This document shows positions 44,118 to 56,765 of a stretch of 64,000 bases of DNA, piece after piece. Origin of the DNA: Mytilus edulis (Eukaryota; Mollusca; Bivalvia; Mytilida; Mytilidae); assembly GCF_963676685.1 (NCBI RefSeq), contig NC_092350.1, positions 10,149,307 to 10,213,306 of the forward strand, in the 5' to 3' direction. How positions within the stretch are numbered: position 1 is the stretch's first letter; every line of letters starts with the position of its first letter. The position numbers and the translations under genes are program-made. The notes beneath the pieces are model-generated. The model saw nothing but the letters and a program-made list of their open reading frames with translations. It was not told where the DNA came from and did not search any database.

Positions 44118-44276
44118 TGTATCTTGCCAATGAAATAGTTACCTTTTGTTCAGTATAATATAATCCATATATGTGCAATTCAGTTCATTCATATTTGTAA
44201 TTGTTCGTTATAATACTTGGAAAGTTTGTTTGACTTGACAGTTTGAGTACAGTGTGGTGATTGCTGTAAATATCTC

Positions 44277-44282
44277 AATAAA
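44277..44282 (+). terminator. Polyadenylation signal AATAAA of the receptor gene
   Basis: AATAAA 160 bases after the stop codon, on the coding strand, the first such signal downstream. Confidence 0.6.
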
Positions 44283-44565
44283 ACCAGTCAAAATATGTTC
44301 ATTATTCCACACAGAATAGCAATTATATTCAAAATATTGGAAATCCTGAACTAAGGTTAATGTTTTCCTAAAGCATATGTCTTCATGGAAAACAGAATTG
44401 TTATTTTCTTCAAATAATTCATTCCGTAAACTTTGGTTAGTTTATTTTTATTCAGGGTAGCATTAGTGTATTTAGTTATTTTTAGACTGTGTTCTAGGTT
44501 AGTTTTTATACTTGACTTACTTATATTATAATTTGTTTATATCATTTAGTAAATTATTGATATTT

Positions 44566-44700
44566 ATAGATAATCAATGGTTTTTCAATCTGAGTGTTTT
44601 TCTCAGCTTCAATCTCATTTTAGGTTGCATAGCCCAAAGATGAGATCTGGCTGAGAAACATCCTTGAGTTTTAAAGACTATTGATAATCTGATGACTTAG
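44566..44700. repeat. Imperfect hairpin (miniature element)
   Basis: TAGATAATCAATGGTTTTTC pairs with AAAGACTATTGATAATCT, and TTTTTCTCAGC with GCTGAGAAACAT. About 130 bp. Confidence 0.6.
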
Positions 44701-44838
44701 TTAATGTTTACATTGACAATGGCCAGTGTGTCCTTAGTTTCTGGCAATAAATTTCTTTCTCAAGCTACATGTAGCTGGTCACATATATATGATCTGAAAA
44801 ATTATCACAAAATATTTGTTTTACACAAAATGAGATAT

Positions 44839-45712
44839 TCATACCTGCCAACTGACCCGGATTCTGCGGGTGTGACCCGAGATTTTCACAATTCTGAGGG
44901 ATCACCCGGATCACCCGCCGGGTCATTGAAATAACCCGGAAATTCCGAAAATGACCCGATTTCACCCGTATTTCTTAGCCTTGAGATTGATTTTCATGAC
45001 ATAAGTAATATTCCTTTGAAATACCGGCAAATTCGTAATTCTTCCATGAACATGCAGTTCATCTAGCTATGTAAACTGTCAAATTAAGTGACCCATTAAG
45101 TGCATTGCTTCACTTGACAGCTTTGGTGTCAAACACACTGTTGATTAACACCAATTACCTTAGCTTTAGGTCGTAAATAAATTGCCCTGTTGTTTTACAA
45201 AGATATTTCAACTAAGAGTTACTTCCCCTTATTTGTCACCATTCAAAATTATTTCTTATATTTACGTTTTATGGGTGAAAAAGATTAAATCATAATAATA
45301 TAAAATTCAAATACATATTGAAAAATAACTTTTCATTATTTTTATACCTTTATACAATTTTTAAAAAAAAGTTGAAAATTATTTTTTACATTTACACTTC
45401 CTTTAACTGTATTACTATATTTTATCATAGTCTAATTTCCTTGTTAATTAAGAGATGAATGTTGATAAGACTGTGATACACAAGTAAAAATCTTTAAAAG
45501 TGTAATGAAATAATAATAAATAAGATTTAAAATGACTTAACCAAGTGAACATGCATTGATGTTTTGGTATCTTTGATATACATTATAAGAATTGTACCAT
45601 AAATACTGAAATTCAGCTCGAAAAAGTTCGTACGCGTTATGACCTGAGATTTGATTGTTTAATGCAGGTCATGACCTGCATTTTCATCGTCACAGGTTGA
45701 CAGGTATGGATA
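44839..45712. repeat. Element with CATACCTGCCAAC...GTTGACAGGTATG ends and ACCCG cluster
   Basis: The ends CATACCTGCCAACTGACC and GGTTGACAGGTATGG form an inverted pair. Next to the left end, ACCCG or its complement occurs about nine times within 100 bases (44858-44970), an unusual CG-rich patch. Confidence 0.6.
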
Positions 45713-45930
45713 TTTGATATCTGTAAATGTATTGAATCAATATCTTTTAACAGAGACAAACAAAGATCTGCTTTCAACTCCAAATTCTATATAAAAGGAA
45801 TTATACTGTATTGATGTTTAGAAATATAAATTGAAACACCATTGGTTTTAAATGTAAAATTGATAATAAGCAATATTGTAAATGTCATTTTTGACTGTTT
45901 TTTCATGAGCCATATGTATTTCTCAGATTA

Positions 45931-46473
45931 TCCTGTGAGGGCCAATTTTGGCCTCAAATTTCAGATTCATATGATGAAGGATTTTGGACACTTTTTAAAC
46001 AATTAGTTAATGTAAAAGATTTGAACTGAGTGAGCCATTAAAGATGCTCAAATTCAAGCTTAAATATGAAAGATCTATCAAATATACCATAATATATCAC
46101 TTTTGAGATGGCTTTTGTCAAAAAAGAAAGTAGCCACATCTTTGATAAATTTTATTAATGTTATGTATTATCATAAAAAATAAATTACATCTTAATATTA
46201 AGAATGAACAGAAATGTAGCCACTTGCATTTAAGACGATTTATTTAAGACAAAAATTGTCTTAAGTTGAACTCAAATGCTAAAATTGTGCAGATTTCTGT
46301 AATTTAGCATAACTTAATGATGCTAGTACATGATATGTGCATTGTTTTGCAAATAACAGCCCATATTTATATAACAGAAGTATTCTACTTTCCAATAAAT
46401 AGCTAAAAGTTTACATTTTAACAATTTTCTATATTTTGGGGCCAAAAAGGGGTCTTACTGTACCTACTCCTTT
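45931..46473 (-). repeat. Diverged copy of the GGAGTAGGT miniature element
   Basis: Shares TTGGCCTCAAATTTCAG, GATGGCTTTTGTCAAAAA and GGGGCCAAAAAGGGGTCTTA with the 8967-9550 element. The CTACTCCTTT end is kept; the other end has decayed. Confidence 0.65.
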
Positions 46474-46827
46474 ATATGAGTGTAGTTTTTTGTGATAGTC
46501 CATTTCTTCTTTAATCATAATATTCTTTCACTTTGTTGCTTTCTTCTTAAAATAACTTTTATCAATTTTAATTTGAGAGTGTTTTTTTCAAAGCTGGGGG
46601 TAGGGGGAAGGGAGGGAGAGGGTAATCCCTAGTTGTGATATGAATTAGCCTTTTCAGAATCTAGAGGACTTTGGGTAATCTAATTGTTGGTACACCAAAA
46701 TGAAAATAACATTACATTATAAGTTAAATTTGTATTGTTTATCTTGTTTTAAAGCAACCACAACGTTTTGGTGTAGGTTTCTGGCAATATTACCCAAAAT
46801 GCATTAGATTCTGATATGGCGAATTAC

Positions 46828-46993
46828 AATACACCTTATCGCTATTCCCGGCTGACCCGTCAGCTTGAACTTTTGACGTCAACAACAATCACTTTTCCAT
46901 TGTGGCGTCAGACATTTTGTTTTATGACGTCAAAATTTTACGGGAACCTGTGTGATTTCCAGCAATGGCGGACAAATAGCGATAAGGTGTATG
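46828..46993. mobile_element. 166-bp MITE with TACACCTTATCGCTATT ends
   Basis: TACACCTTATCGCTATT at 46830 and AATAGCGATAAGGTGTA at the right end are perfect inverted repeats of 17 bases. The interior has several GACGTCA-like motifs. The open frame 46816-47085 covers it and is not a gene. A partial copy is at 34130. Confidence 0.85.
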
Positions 46994-47467
46994 TTTGTTT
47001 TAGTGTCTGTATAAAAAAAAGGAAAAATATTTTTTTGATATTCAGGGTGGAGTTTTTACAGCCAATTAAATTTCTTAAATCATAATTACTGTGTTTGTAA
47101 AGTAATTTTTTGTTTGTATTTTTTTTTGTTAGTTTGGGTAATGCATGTGATGTTTTTGACTGACATTAATTGCACATGGTTGTAGCCTGTAATAATTGTT
47201 ATTAGATTCATTGTTTTAGTATAAACCAGGCCTTGATAATTGTTTCACATTTTGTCATCCCAACACCCTTTAGAACTTAAATACTATATGATATAAGTTT
47301 TGTTCATTATTGAAGGATGTACATTGATCTGTGGATGTTCCTATTTCTGTCAGTTTGTCTTCGGTTGGTCATCATTCTACATACAATTTATTTCTTATTT
47401 CTTATTTCATATTTAGGATAAATCAACAGTAAAATTGTATTGAATCACAAAACATTACATGTTGTAA
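46994..47467. other. No gene seen
   Basis: T-rich intergenic DNA; nothing recognised. Confidence 0.4.
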
Positions 47468-47930
47468 TGAGGGTGGTAAAGGGGGGGGGTGCTTGCACGA
47501 AAAAAACGTGAAATAAGACATAATTTCACGTTGAACGTGAAATAATTTCTGTAATGAACGTTGCACGAAAAATAAATACTTTTATTTGAACCTTTTGTGA
47601 CTGAGTCACTGTCTTCTTGTATATATTAACTCTTTGTTTTACTTGATATTCCCGATTTTGTATACACATTTATGATATAATTGGTTTACGGCTTTTAAAA
47701 AAGTATTTCTTGACTATCCCTGCCAAGTGTTTGAATTTTATTTGAAAAATACCGAGCACCCAAAATAAGACTTTGAAAATCACAATGCATGTAAAATTAA
47801 ATAAGCAGAACACGTTGAACGAGGCACCCGTCTTGCACGACTGAACGTCAAATAAAAAAGTAAAAACACGTTGAACGTGAAATAAAAAACGGCGATCACG
47901 TTGCACGAAAATAACCCTTTACCACCCTCT
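47468..47930. mobile_element. MITE with AGGGTGGTAAAGGG...CCCTTTACCACCCT ends
   Basis: The 14-base ends are perfect inverted repeats. Inside, GTTGCACGAAAA and CACGTTGAACGTGAAATAA repeat several times on both sides, giving a nearly palindromic element. A related decayed copy lies at 35003-35205. Confidence 0.85.
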
Positions 47931-48685
47931 GTAATATAACAATTATAAAAAGATTCTACACCAAGTACAGCACAAGTTGTTCATCTCATGTTCACAATGT
48001 AAACATTATATCAGAAAAGCTGTAATGAAATTGTTCTGTTATTGATCAAAAGTAAAAGATAATAACATGCTTACAATATTCTGATGATCCTTTAAACAGT
48101 TATCATAGATGGTACCTATTTTGAGCACCCAAGTAAACCTCCAGTTTTATTGTTTGCTTAATGTTTATCTTTTTTTTCTGTGTCCAGTTTTTGGATTTTC
48201 ATAATCTATTCATGGTTTTGTCTGTCCTTTCCCCCAGGCCTTTCCCACTTATTAAATAAATAATCAGTCTGGATTTGAATAAAACAGCCAGATTTTGTTT
48301 ATAATTAGAACTTTTTTTACATGTACAATGATATTTAGCAGTAATTTAGAGACCATTTAGTTTATACATGTAAATTATATAAGAATCTGAGATGTTATGA
48401 GGAAACAATTATGTCTTTTGACAAAGGGCATTTTACATATTTATACACATTTATATAATTTTTTTTTACTTTATCTAATGTTTTTGTTAAATACATACAA
48501 TAGATTTATAAAACTGTACATTTGAAGTTTATTCATATTTGAAACAGAGAGATTTGTTATTGATGTAAGTTGCTTTTTTCCATTTTTTTTCAGAATTGCC
48601 ATTTAAATATTTCCCCCCAATGTTTATGCAGTAATACTGTGTGTTTCATGCATGCATCATTAGAACTGAATATATATTAATTGCA
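47931..48685. other. No gene seen
   Basis: AT-rich, no feature recognised. Confidence 0.4.
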
Positions 48686-48912
48686 CTGTCTGTCTTGCCT
48701 ATGATGAAAGTCACAGAATGCTTGACATAGGGACTACAATCTGACTGTCTTGCCTGCGGTCAACGTCACAGAATGCTTGACATAGGGACTACAATCTGAC
48801 TGTCTTGCCTGCGGTCAAGGTCACAGAATGCTTGACATAGGGACTACAATCTGACTGTCTTGCCTGCGGTCAAGGTCACAGAATGCTTGACATAGGGACT
48901 ACAATCTGACTG
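48686..48912 (+). repeat. 55-bp minisatellite, four units
   Basis: GACTGTCTTGCCTGCGGTCA recurs at 55-base spacing (48743, 48798, 48853), each unit ending GACATAGGGACTACAATCT. The first unit has a few changes. Confidence 0.9.
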
Positions 48913-49479
48913 TGGCATAACCTATTTATAGAAAGATTTATATTTAAGAGGTGAACCGGGATGCTTCATACCTTGTGTTCACAAAATATAGGATCCTTTC
49001 AAAATCTACATGTTTGTCAGGCAGGGTTCACTCAACGGTGACATCCCGTTAGTCCGACAACCATTACTCCGACAGCCCATTACTCCGACAGCCCAATATT
49101 CAGACAGTCACTACTCCGACAGCCCATTATTCCGACAACCGATTATTCCGACACCTCATTATTCCGACAATACATCTGTCTTAAGTGTATGGGTAAATTT
49201 TCTCTAAAAAGACCAACTCCGTTTTCTATAATATGTGTTGTTGTCCATTTTGATTCCAATTATTCTTCTCATTCAGGATATTTGTCTCAGTATATTGGAG
49301 TTGATACAAATGCTTATTGCAACTACTCGCAGAAATTATCGACTAATGTAGCGTCAGTCAAAATGAGAAAAACAAAGAGACAAATACAAACCCAGGTCCT
49401 AACAAATAAGAAGAGAAATAGGACGAAATAAGTGTTCCGAAAAGATGAGCAATTCCAGCTTCTACCAAGACACCCACTC

Positions 49480-49920
49480 GTGCGATTTTATGAATATCAT
49501 TTTTTGGAATGTGAACACTGATAATGGCAAACTTGATACTTATTTTTCATTTAAAAAACTGTTTTTAAGAAAAAAATATTTAGATATCATTGATTTTATG
49601 AAAGGCAGTTCATATGTTAATTACATTAGGAATTAAAAATGCCGGATACTAAAAAATCATATTGCTATGTCTGAGCGCTACTGTTTAAATTGTACACATG
49701 AGGATGAGGGTCATTTTGCAATCGAATGCTCACTTCATAATAATTTGAGAGACGAACTCTTTTAGCATATTTCTAGCATTTGTCAAAACTTAGCTAGATA
49801 AACATGATAAATCTTCGAAATTTGATTTGATGTTAACACAAGAAAACTTGACTTATTATGGGGAAAAAAATGTACAACAGGTCTTGATTACTGTTATTAG
49901 ATATCGATGTGTTAGTCGGA
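49480..49920 (+). pseudogene. LINE ORF2 C-terminal fragment
   Basis: Broken frames read YCLNCTHEDEGHFAIECS, HNNLRDELF and, upstream, FKKLFLRKKYLDIIDFMKGS. The Cys-Cys-His-Cys spacing is that of the end of LINE ORF2 proteins, as at 20287 and 24482, but the sequence is a different subfamily. Confidence 0.65.
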
Positions 49921-50058
49921 TTTTCTGAATTCTATTTGGCTCTGATTCTGACCGAGGCCTATAGTGATATAATGATTTTCCAAAAAATGGATATTTTAAT
50001 CAACAACAAAAAATAGAAATAAAATATGTCTGTATCATAATACCCAAGCGCCTATGAA

Positions 50059-50176
50059 TTTTTTTTTTGGGGGGGGGGGTAGCTGGAGATCAATCAGATT
50101 TCATTAAGATTGATTGACGTGACTTAAAAATTAGTGCAGTAGATAAAAAGAAATTGGGGGGGGGGGGGGGGGGGGG
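50059..50176 (+). repeat. Two poly-G tracts
   Basis: G runs of about 11 (50069-50079) and about 22 (50155-50176). Long G runs can form four-stranded structures. Some of the length may be sequencing error. Confidence 0.7.
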
Positions 50177-50769
50177 TAAAAGATTAGAAAGAGAAAACGT
50201 ATTTCCTGTTTATTTAACGTTTTAAATTTAGTTAATTAAACATCTTCCTTGGTTCATCTTTGTCTAAGCATATCATTGAGGGAAAGAAATTCAAAAGCAA
50301 TTAAGGAATAACTTTAACAGAAATGATAAAAAAAAATCTACAATTAAATCGCAATTTTAGAGTAAGTCTCAATATAAAAAAAACGTTTTTATTTAAAACT
50401 TACCAAAGTCGTATTTCCCCCTTTCTTTACTCCTACGTCGTTCGAGTTAATCAGGGTCACCCAAGCTGTGCAGATTAAATCCAATATACCGAATTGCTTG
50501 GTCAATAACTATAACATAGCCTGACAAATTTTATTTTGCCCTGATACCCTGATAAGTGTCGGACTAATGGGTTGTCTGATTATTGGGCTGTCGGTGCAAT
50601 GGGTTGTCGGAATATTGGGTTGTCGGACTAATGGGTTGTCAGACCAATGGGCTGTCGGAACAATGGGCTGTCGGACTAATGGGCTGTCGGAATAATTGTG
50701 TGTAACCTCACTCAACTTTATGGATCAGTGATCAAGGTTAAGTTCTGTGGTCAAATCAATCTTCGATCT

Positions 50770-51130
50770 TTATATATAAAGTGATAGTTCAACTACATTT
50801 GTGGTGTATGGAATGATTGTAAGTTGTAAGTTTCATCTAACCTTGACCTTTCTTATGGTTCATTAAACAATGTTTTGTTTTTGTGGTTTTATATAAAAAG
50901 AAGATGTGGTATGATTGCCAATGAGAAAACTCCACAAGAGACCAAAATGACACAGAAATATGATAATGGAATAAGCTCTCTCGCAAGCAAAAAACCCCTA
51001 ACTGCAAAAGTATTAGGGCATACACTACAGGCAAGGGGACACATTCGTCTATTTCTAAGATGCTAAAAAATTATTTAAGGGTGTACATGTCTGTCGGGCA
51101 TGGTTCATATGATCTTGACCTCTAAAGATG
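50770..51130 (-). repeat. Fragment of the GACCTTGACCTC family with an inserted short repeat
   Basis: GTTTCATCTAACCTTGACC and GATCTTGACCTCTAAAG flank an inserted plus-strand GAAGATGTGGTATGATTGCC copy at about 50895-50985. Confidence 0.5.
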
Positions 51131-52379
51131 ACTTTATCAATCAGACTTGTCAATTTCAAACTTTTTATATATGCCATCACAATGATATTTACTCTAATTG
51201 ACCAGATAATATAAAAGTATTTGGCATAGACATTATACATATAATTCCTGCTTTTCTTGGGTAATTCTTGCATTATTCATTGGTGACAGTTTATTGTTGT
51301 TAAAGGAACATTTGATTTTTTACATAATATATAATACCAATAATCAAACATTGAAGATCTTTACAAGTTTATAATAAATTTGTGTTTAAAGTTTGAACTG
51401 GTCACAAAATCTATGATAATCATTGCCCTACACTTTGACTAGATTTACAAATTACAAATAAATGATCTAAATCAAATAACTACATTTAAACATTACAATG
51501 TGATATTGGTATATTTTACTTTAACATATTTATGTATATATAGTGTCTAGTTCAGTTGAGAGAATTGACTTAATTATGTTTCAATTTAATAGTATCTGGT
51601 TGTAAAATATTTGTTATTTTGAATGAAATTGTTGTAGAATGGTTGTTAGGATATTTTGTACATATTTATGCATTTGAATCCATACTGTGAATGAATATTA
51701 AAACTTTGAGCCAGTGAACATTTTGTTGGAGCAATTTGTATATCTTAGTTTATAATAAATTTATTATTTTTGAGTTTATATGAAATAAATATAAAATACA
51801 TTTGTATGTTGTTACAGTCTATATTTAGCTATATTTGAAAGTAAACACTTGTATAATTTAGAATTTTAATGTGAAATTATTTCCATTAGTTAACAATGCA
51901 ATGTTCCAATTGCAACTAAAACATGGTGTACATGTATGTGAGGTCAAAATTCATCTTGATATCTCAGTTGTATTTTGCAGAATGCTGAAGATCAAAATGG
52001 GGATTTCTTTGCAAGGAAAATAAAAAAAAATTTACAAAAAAGGCCTATTTTTTTTTTTTACATTTTTCTAAAAGATTTTCATCTCATCAAAATAAAAATG
52101 GATTCTTTCTTTCATCTCTAATAGGCTAACATTCAAATGTAAATCTGTTCTTAATTATCCCATTAGAATTGAAATGTATGTAGCTGGCATGTCAGTTAAC
52201 TGCTAGTAGTCTGATGTTATCTAAGTATTATTGTCATTTTGTTTATTTTTTTTGGTTACATCTTCTGACATCAGACTTGGACTTCTCTTGAACTGAATTT
52301 TATTGTGCGTATTGTTATGCGTTTACTTTTCTGCATTGGCTAGCGGTATAGGGGGAGGGTTGAGATCTCACAAACATGT
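51131..52379. other. No gene seen
   Basis: Long AT-rich stretch. No repeat, hairpin or exon-like frame is convincing. Confidence 0.45.
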
Positions 52380-52670
52380 TTAACCCTGCCACATTTTTGC
52401 GCCTGTCCCAAGTCAGGAGCCTCTGGCCTTTGTTAGTCTTGTATTATTTTAACTTTTAGTTTCTTGTGTACAATTTGGAGTTAAGTATGGCGTTCATTAT
52501 CACTGAACTAGTATGTATATTTGTTTAGGGGCCAGCTGAAGGACACTTCCAGGTGCGGTAATTTCTCACTGCATTGAAGACCTTTTTGTGACCTTCTGCT
52601 GTTGTCTGCTCTATGGTCGGGTTGTTGTCTCTTTGACACATTCCCGATTTCCATTCTCAATTTTATTTTG
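52380..52670 (-). repeat. Interspersed repeat (GACACATTCCC family), minus
   Basis: Contains CCCAAGTCAGGAGCCTCTGG, GAACTAGTATGTATATTTG, CTGCTCTATGGTCGGGTTG and TCTTTGACACATTCCC. It is the reverse complement of the 4796-4876 fragment, with a longer body. Confidence 0.75.
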
Positions 52671-52718
52671 TCTGTCCTGATATTGTAAGTACTCTGGATC
52701 ATTGTGCTGCTTTAAAAT

Positions 52719-52949
52719 GTGAAAAACAAGGAAATTGACATTGAAAGCACATTAATGTCAATACTTCTGAATCAACTATTTATATCAGAGCAGTTTGACA
52801 ATCTGAACCAAGTATTAATTTTTCTTGGACATTTTTGTCCTAGTACAAGTAAATATCATTATAATTGGAAATCAACTTTGAAAGTGATGTCATTTGAGTT
52901 TGACAAATTTAATTGGAAAGCTTTCATCAGAAATATCAACCGAATTTGA
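52719..52949 (+). CDS. Unrecognised 76-codon ORF
   Basis: Starts MKNKEIDIESTLMSILLNQL and ends KAFIRNINRI. Mixed composition, no repeats and no splice context. It resembles a coding fragment, possibly of a degraded element, but no family is recognised. Confidence 0.2.
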   Translation: MKNKEIDIESTLMSILLNQLFISEQFDNLNQVLIFLGHFCPSTSKYHYNWKSTLKVMSFEFDKFNWKAFIRNINRI

Positions 52950-53049
52950 AAATCAGGACTAATAAAAACAGATGAGGGAAGTTCGGACCCTCAAAATGTA
53001 AATAAAGTGTAAGCACTGTTGTGCTAACATTTGTTGAGGTGAATTGAAT

Positions 53050-53730
53050 TTATGTTCCAATATCAGGGTGGGTGGAAAAAAGACCAAAACTTAAGTTTGA
53101 CAACTAAACTATGAAAAGGAGGTCAAGGTCAGATAACACCTGCCAGTTAGACATGTACGCATTAAATTCATTCCATACACCAAATATAGTAGACGTATTG
53201 CATACAGTATAAGAAAAACAGACCAAAACACCAAAAAACCTAACTATAACCACTGAACCATGATAATGAGGTCAAGGTCAGAAGATACTTGCCAGTTGGA
53301 CATGTACACCTTACAATCCTTCCATACACAGAATATACTAGACTTATTGCTTATAGTATCTTAGATATGGACTTGACCACCAAAACTAAACCTTGCTCAC
53401 TGATCCATGAAATGAGATCAAGGTCAAGTGAAAACTGTCTGACGGGTATGAGGACCTTGAAAGATACGCACATACCAAATATAGTTATCCTATTACTTAA
53501 AGTATAATAAGAGAAAAATTAACATTACAAATTTTTAACTTTTTTTTCAAATAGTCACTGAACCATTAAAATGAGGTCAAGGACAATGGACATGTGACAG
53601 GCAGAAACTTTGTAACATAAGGCATCTATATATGTACGAAGCATCCACCTTCTAAAATATAAAGCTTATAAAAAGTTAGCTAATGCCTCCACCTCCGTCA
53701 CAAAACAAGCTCGACAAAAATGACTGAATA
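53050..53730 (+). repeat. Long interspersed repeat (GAGGTCAAGGTCA family), plus
   Basis: Four degenerate units start near CTGAACCAT-A-AATGAGGTCA, at about 53110, 53245, 53400 and 53555. Each contains ACATGTACACC- and ATACCAAATATAGT-like pieces, and the copy ends with AAGCTCGACAAAAATG. It looks like an old tandem expansion within a widespread family; see also 16770 and 50770. Confidence 0.7.
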
Positions 53731-54411
53731 TAGAGTTACAGGAAGCACCACTTTTGCAATAAAAGAAATGATTTTATTGTGTGGTTAGTGGAGAACAAGT
53801 ATTTCTATAAGAGTGGCTTTAATAGTGGAGAACAAGAGTTTCCTGGAGAAAATTGCCAACCTCTCCTTGTCTGTAAAAACTTTTAGTATAATTATAGGAG
53901 CGCAAAAAAAGTTGAAATATAAACTTATCATTTCATATGAAACTTTAGTGTGTTATGATAAAAAAAAAAGTCTAACAGTAAAATGAGAGGCCATATAAGA
54001 TATTTACGTACGTTATTGTGTATAAATGTAATAAAGAAATTTTGGTTATTGGATTTGTCGAGATAAGTTCGATAACTCTGTAGTAGGAGTTCTCACTTCC
54101 TGATAAGAAAGAAGACAACACAGAACGTAAACATTCAACAGTTCAAATTGTTTCATATTTGCATTTAAGATATAGATGAAATTAAAGAAACAAAGACATG
54201 CAAAATCTAAAAACATTTAAAGAATTTTATCGTGTACATGTTTGATAACTGTCATTTTATTTCGCACACCTGTTGAACAGCTGACGTGAATCATTGTAAA
54301 AGTACAGCTGTAGATGTGTTTACAAACAACAATTCCAACGTTCTGTTTGGTTGTCAGTAGACTTTTGAAATAAGTTGTTATGAAAAAGAGAGAAAAGAAA
54401 AATTATTAAAT
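53731..54411. other. Presumed promoter and 5' leader of the Rab11-FIP gene
   Basis: No repeat dominates this stretch. It directly precedes the first coding exon. No TATA box or initiator can be assigned with confidence. Confidence 0.35.
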
Positions 54412-54445
54412 ATGACGTGGGAACCAACACATGTACAACTAACAG
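54412..54445 (+). CDS. RAB11FIP: Rab11-FIP class I, exon 1 (start of the C2 domain)
   Basis: ATG at 54412 encodes MTWEPTHVQLT plus one base, ending at the donor G|GTGGGT. The W-PTHVQ-T opening is the characteristic start of the C2 domain in class I Rab11-family interacting proteins. Joined to the exon at 57015 it makes a Val codon, giving QLTVCRARNLL, so phase and sequence agree across a 2.6-kb intron. The ATG follows an A-rich leader. Confidence 0.82.
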
Positions 54446-55125
54446 GTGGGTACACAATTTACTACACTTTACAACAGTACATGTAAATGTATAATTTTAA
54501 CAGTGTAATTTCCACAGGATGACATCACTTACTAAATGAGTAAACAGTTGTTGATACTTTAACATAGAATTATAATATGAGGCAGGCATAACCTGTGAAT
54601 GGGGATGAAGTCTGTATGTATTATTTTTTTAATTCAATCACGTTGATAAAAAAAAACGAAATACCGTACGTAACGTTCCCGATTTTGATTCTGTTGTTAG
54701 GTAATTAGCTGTGACGTTCTTTAAGTTATGACGTCATATTCGATGTAAACAAAAGAAACGCTTTCATCAGGTAACGTTTTTTCATATCAAACAATTATTA
54801 AAATTGAATTTGTATTGAGATCCAATCTTATATTTTACTAGACTGATAAATACAAATTTTTTCAAAGTCTCATGCAAACAAGACAGATATCTGCGTAAAA
54901 GCGGAGAAAACCGGAACAGGAAGTAGATCTGAAAAAAAAAGTTAAAGATTTTGAGTTCATTAGTAGAATGAAAAATTCGGGAAATTTTCCCGATTTTTTT
55001 TTTTTTTTTTTTTTTTTTAATTGATTTTTCGACCATAATTGGGGACTTGTCCCCATATTATTTTAATTTGACACAAATGCAGTCAGCATGGTCAGTAGAC
55101 AGTAATAAGATGATACTAATCTTCT

Positions 55126-55242
55126 AGTCCAAATAATTATGCCGTTTTAGTACGGCTTTTTGATAAAAAATTTTTGGACGCCTTCAAGGCGTAACAGCAA
55201 AATCAAAAATAGCCTGCTAGACGGCATAATTATTTGGACTAC
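55126..55242. mobile_element. 117-bp MITE with AGTCCAAATAATTATGCCGT ends
   Basis: Inverted ends AGTCCAAATAATTATGCCGT and ACGGCATAATTATTTGGACT are perfect over 20 bases. The interior is partly palindromic (GCCTTCAAGGC). It shares its ends with the 8231-9757 element. Confidence 0.9.
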
Positions 55243-55803
55243 TAATCTTCCTACTTTTCTTGCAAAAAAGCATGTGTATACACTTTAACATGTCAAACAT
55301 GTCAAATGAATTAGTAGGGATTTTTATTTTTATCTTTTCAAGGACTTGCGCAGAGACATAAGCATCAATTTACAACCAGTGTCATACTAAATTTGTTTAC
55401 ATCAGTGTCCTTATGAAAATAACCATAACATCAGGAGAACATTTGCAATCACATCATTGTCAAAGTTTTTTCCAAAGATTTCGCATTTATTTACAAGTAG
55501 GCAAAACATGATTTTATGTCATTTGGCCCAAGGCAATACTGATTCTATAAGAAATAATTAACATGTACATGTTTGAAATTCAATGCACCTTAAATACATT
55601 AGTAATAATAGCAATAAATAGTGATTTTTTTTACAGTAAAGAAATGTCATGAATGTCCATGGTTTACAAATACATGCACATGTAAGATTCATCTCCAGAA
55701 AATTTGAGTTGTCTCCCCTAGATTAGTTTCACTTAGTAGGCTACATTAATTAGGCTGTAATTAGTTTTCTCGTTTGAATTGTTTTACATTGTCATTTCAA
55801 GGC

Positions 55804-55955
55804 CTTTTATAGCTGACTATGCGGTATTGGCTTTGCACATTGTTGAAAGCCGTGTGGTGACCTAATACGTAACTACAGTTATTGATTTCTGTGTCATTTT
55901 GGTCTCTTGTGGAGAGTTGTCTCATTGACAATCATGTCACATCTTATGTTTTGAA
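55804..55955 (-). repeat. Interspersed repeat (GAAGATGTGG family), minus
   Basis: TTTTATAGCTGACTATGCGG, TTTTGGTCTCTTGTGGAGAG and GTTGTCTCATTGACAATCAT are the reverse complement of the 2428 family. Confidence 0.7.
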
Positions 55956-56164
55956 TCCCCTTACATTTGTTTGTCGAAACTTCATCTGTATGGCTCCCTT
56001 TACATTTGTATGCCTAAATTCATTTGTTTTGATTTAATTTTTAACTGCTGTGTCCAGATAAGGAGTGTCAAATGTACATGGTCTTGTATTTGATTTTATA
56101 TTGCTATTTTTTAATGTCTGATTATCATGATTATAATGGATCCAAAATATTGATTTTAGACTTA

Positions 56165-56765
56165 TGCTGGCTTAACACATTGGCGTATAGACCGGCGTGC
56201 ATCAAACGTACAGAGAAAATAGACATAGTCAGTATACATAAGTTGCATGCCAGAGGAACGCTAAGCAATCGTTAAACGCGCGTTGCATAAGTTTGAAGTA
56301 CCTCGAAACACAAAGGTATACGCTTGGTGAACTCAGGGAAATTTTTATGCAGCATAGAAAATTTCATCCAGCTCAAGCATGTGTCTAACGTATACACTTC
56401 GAGAATGTTCGACTTCAACTCAAATGTATGCAGGTGTGTTTGTAACAAACACCCCATAATAGAATGTCCAAGATACGACCGGGACGCGTCTCAAATACGT
56501 CCAAGAAACTTTTTTCCTACGTAGCGTACAGTACATCTACGTAAGACAAAGGCCAGACATACGCAACCATACGTTTCTTGAACGCCTGATAAACGCTTAG
56601 GGACGCTTCTCGTACGTCCAATTCACGCATAAAGCTTGTTGTGCACACGTTACAGATATGATTGACAGGTTGAATGCATCAAATATTACTAGAGCACACA
56701 TGATTTTTTTAACATGCCCGGCGTACGTTGGAGCTATATGCTGATGTGTGACGCCGGTATTAGAT
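56165..56765. repeat. ACGT/CGTAC-rich patch
   Basis: CpG-containing motifs such as ACGTA, CGTAC, TACGTC and AACGC occur far more often here than in the surrounding DNA. The patch begins near TTGGCGTATAGACCGGCGTG and ends near GTGTGACGCCGGTATTAG, with partly mirrored ends. It is probably a relatively young repeat element that has not yet lost its CpG sites. Confidence 0.45.

Larger units (their letters stand above)
49020..50705. mobile_element. Element bounded by inverted arrays of CCGACAGCCCATTA units
   Basis: 49045-49180 has about eight irregular units of CATTACTCCGACAGCC type (15-18 bp). 50560-50700 has the same units inverted (TGTCGGACTAATGGGC). Together they act as repetitive inverted ends around 1.4 kb that includes a dead LINE piece and two long G runs. 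Open frames over the arrays are by-products. Confidence 0.7.

Noticed and set aside
54729..54736. TGACGTCA, a CRE-like palindrome in Rab11-FIP intron 1
   Set aside because: A single eight-base match without supporting promoter context; similar GACGTCA motifs occur in MITEs here by repetition.
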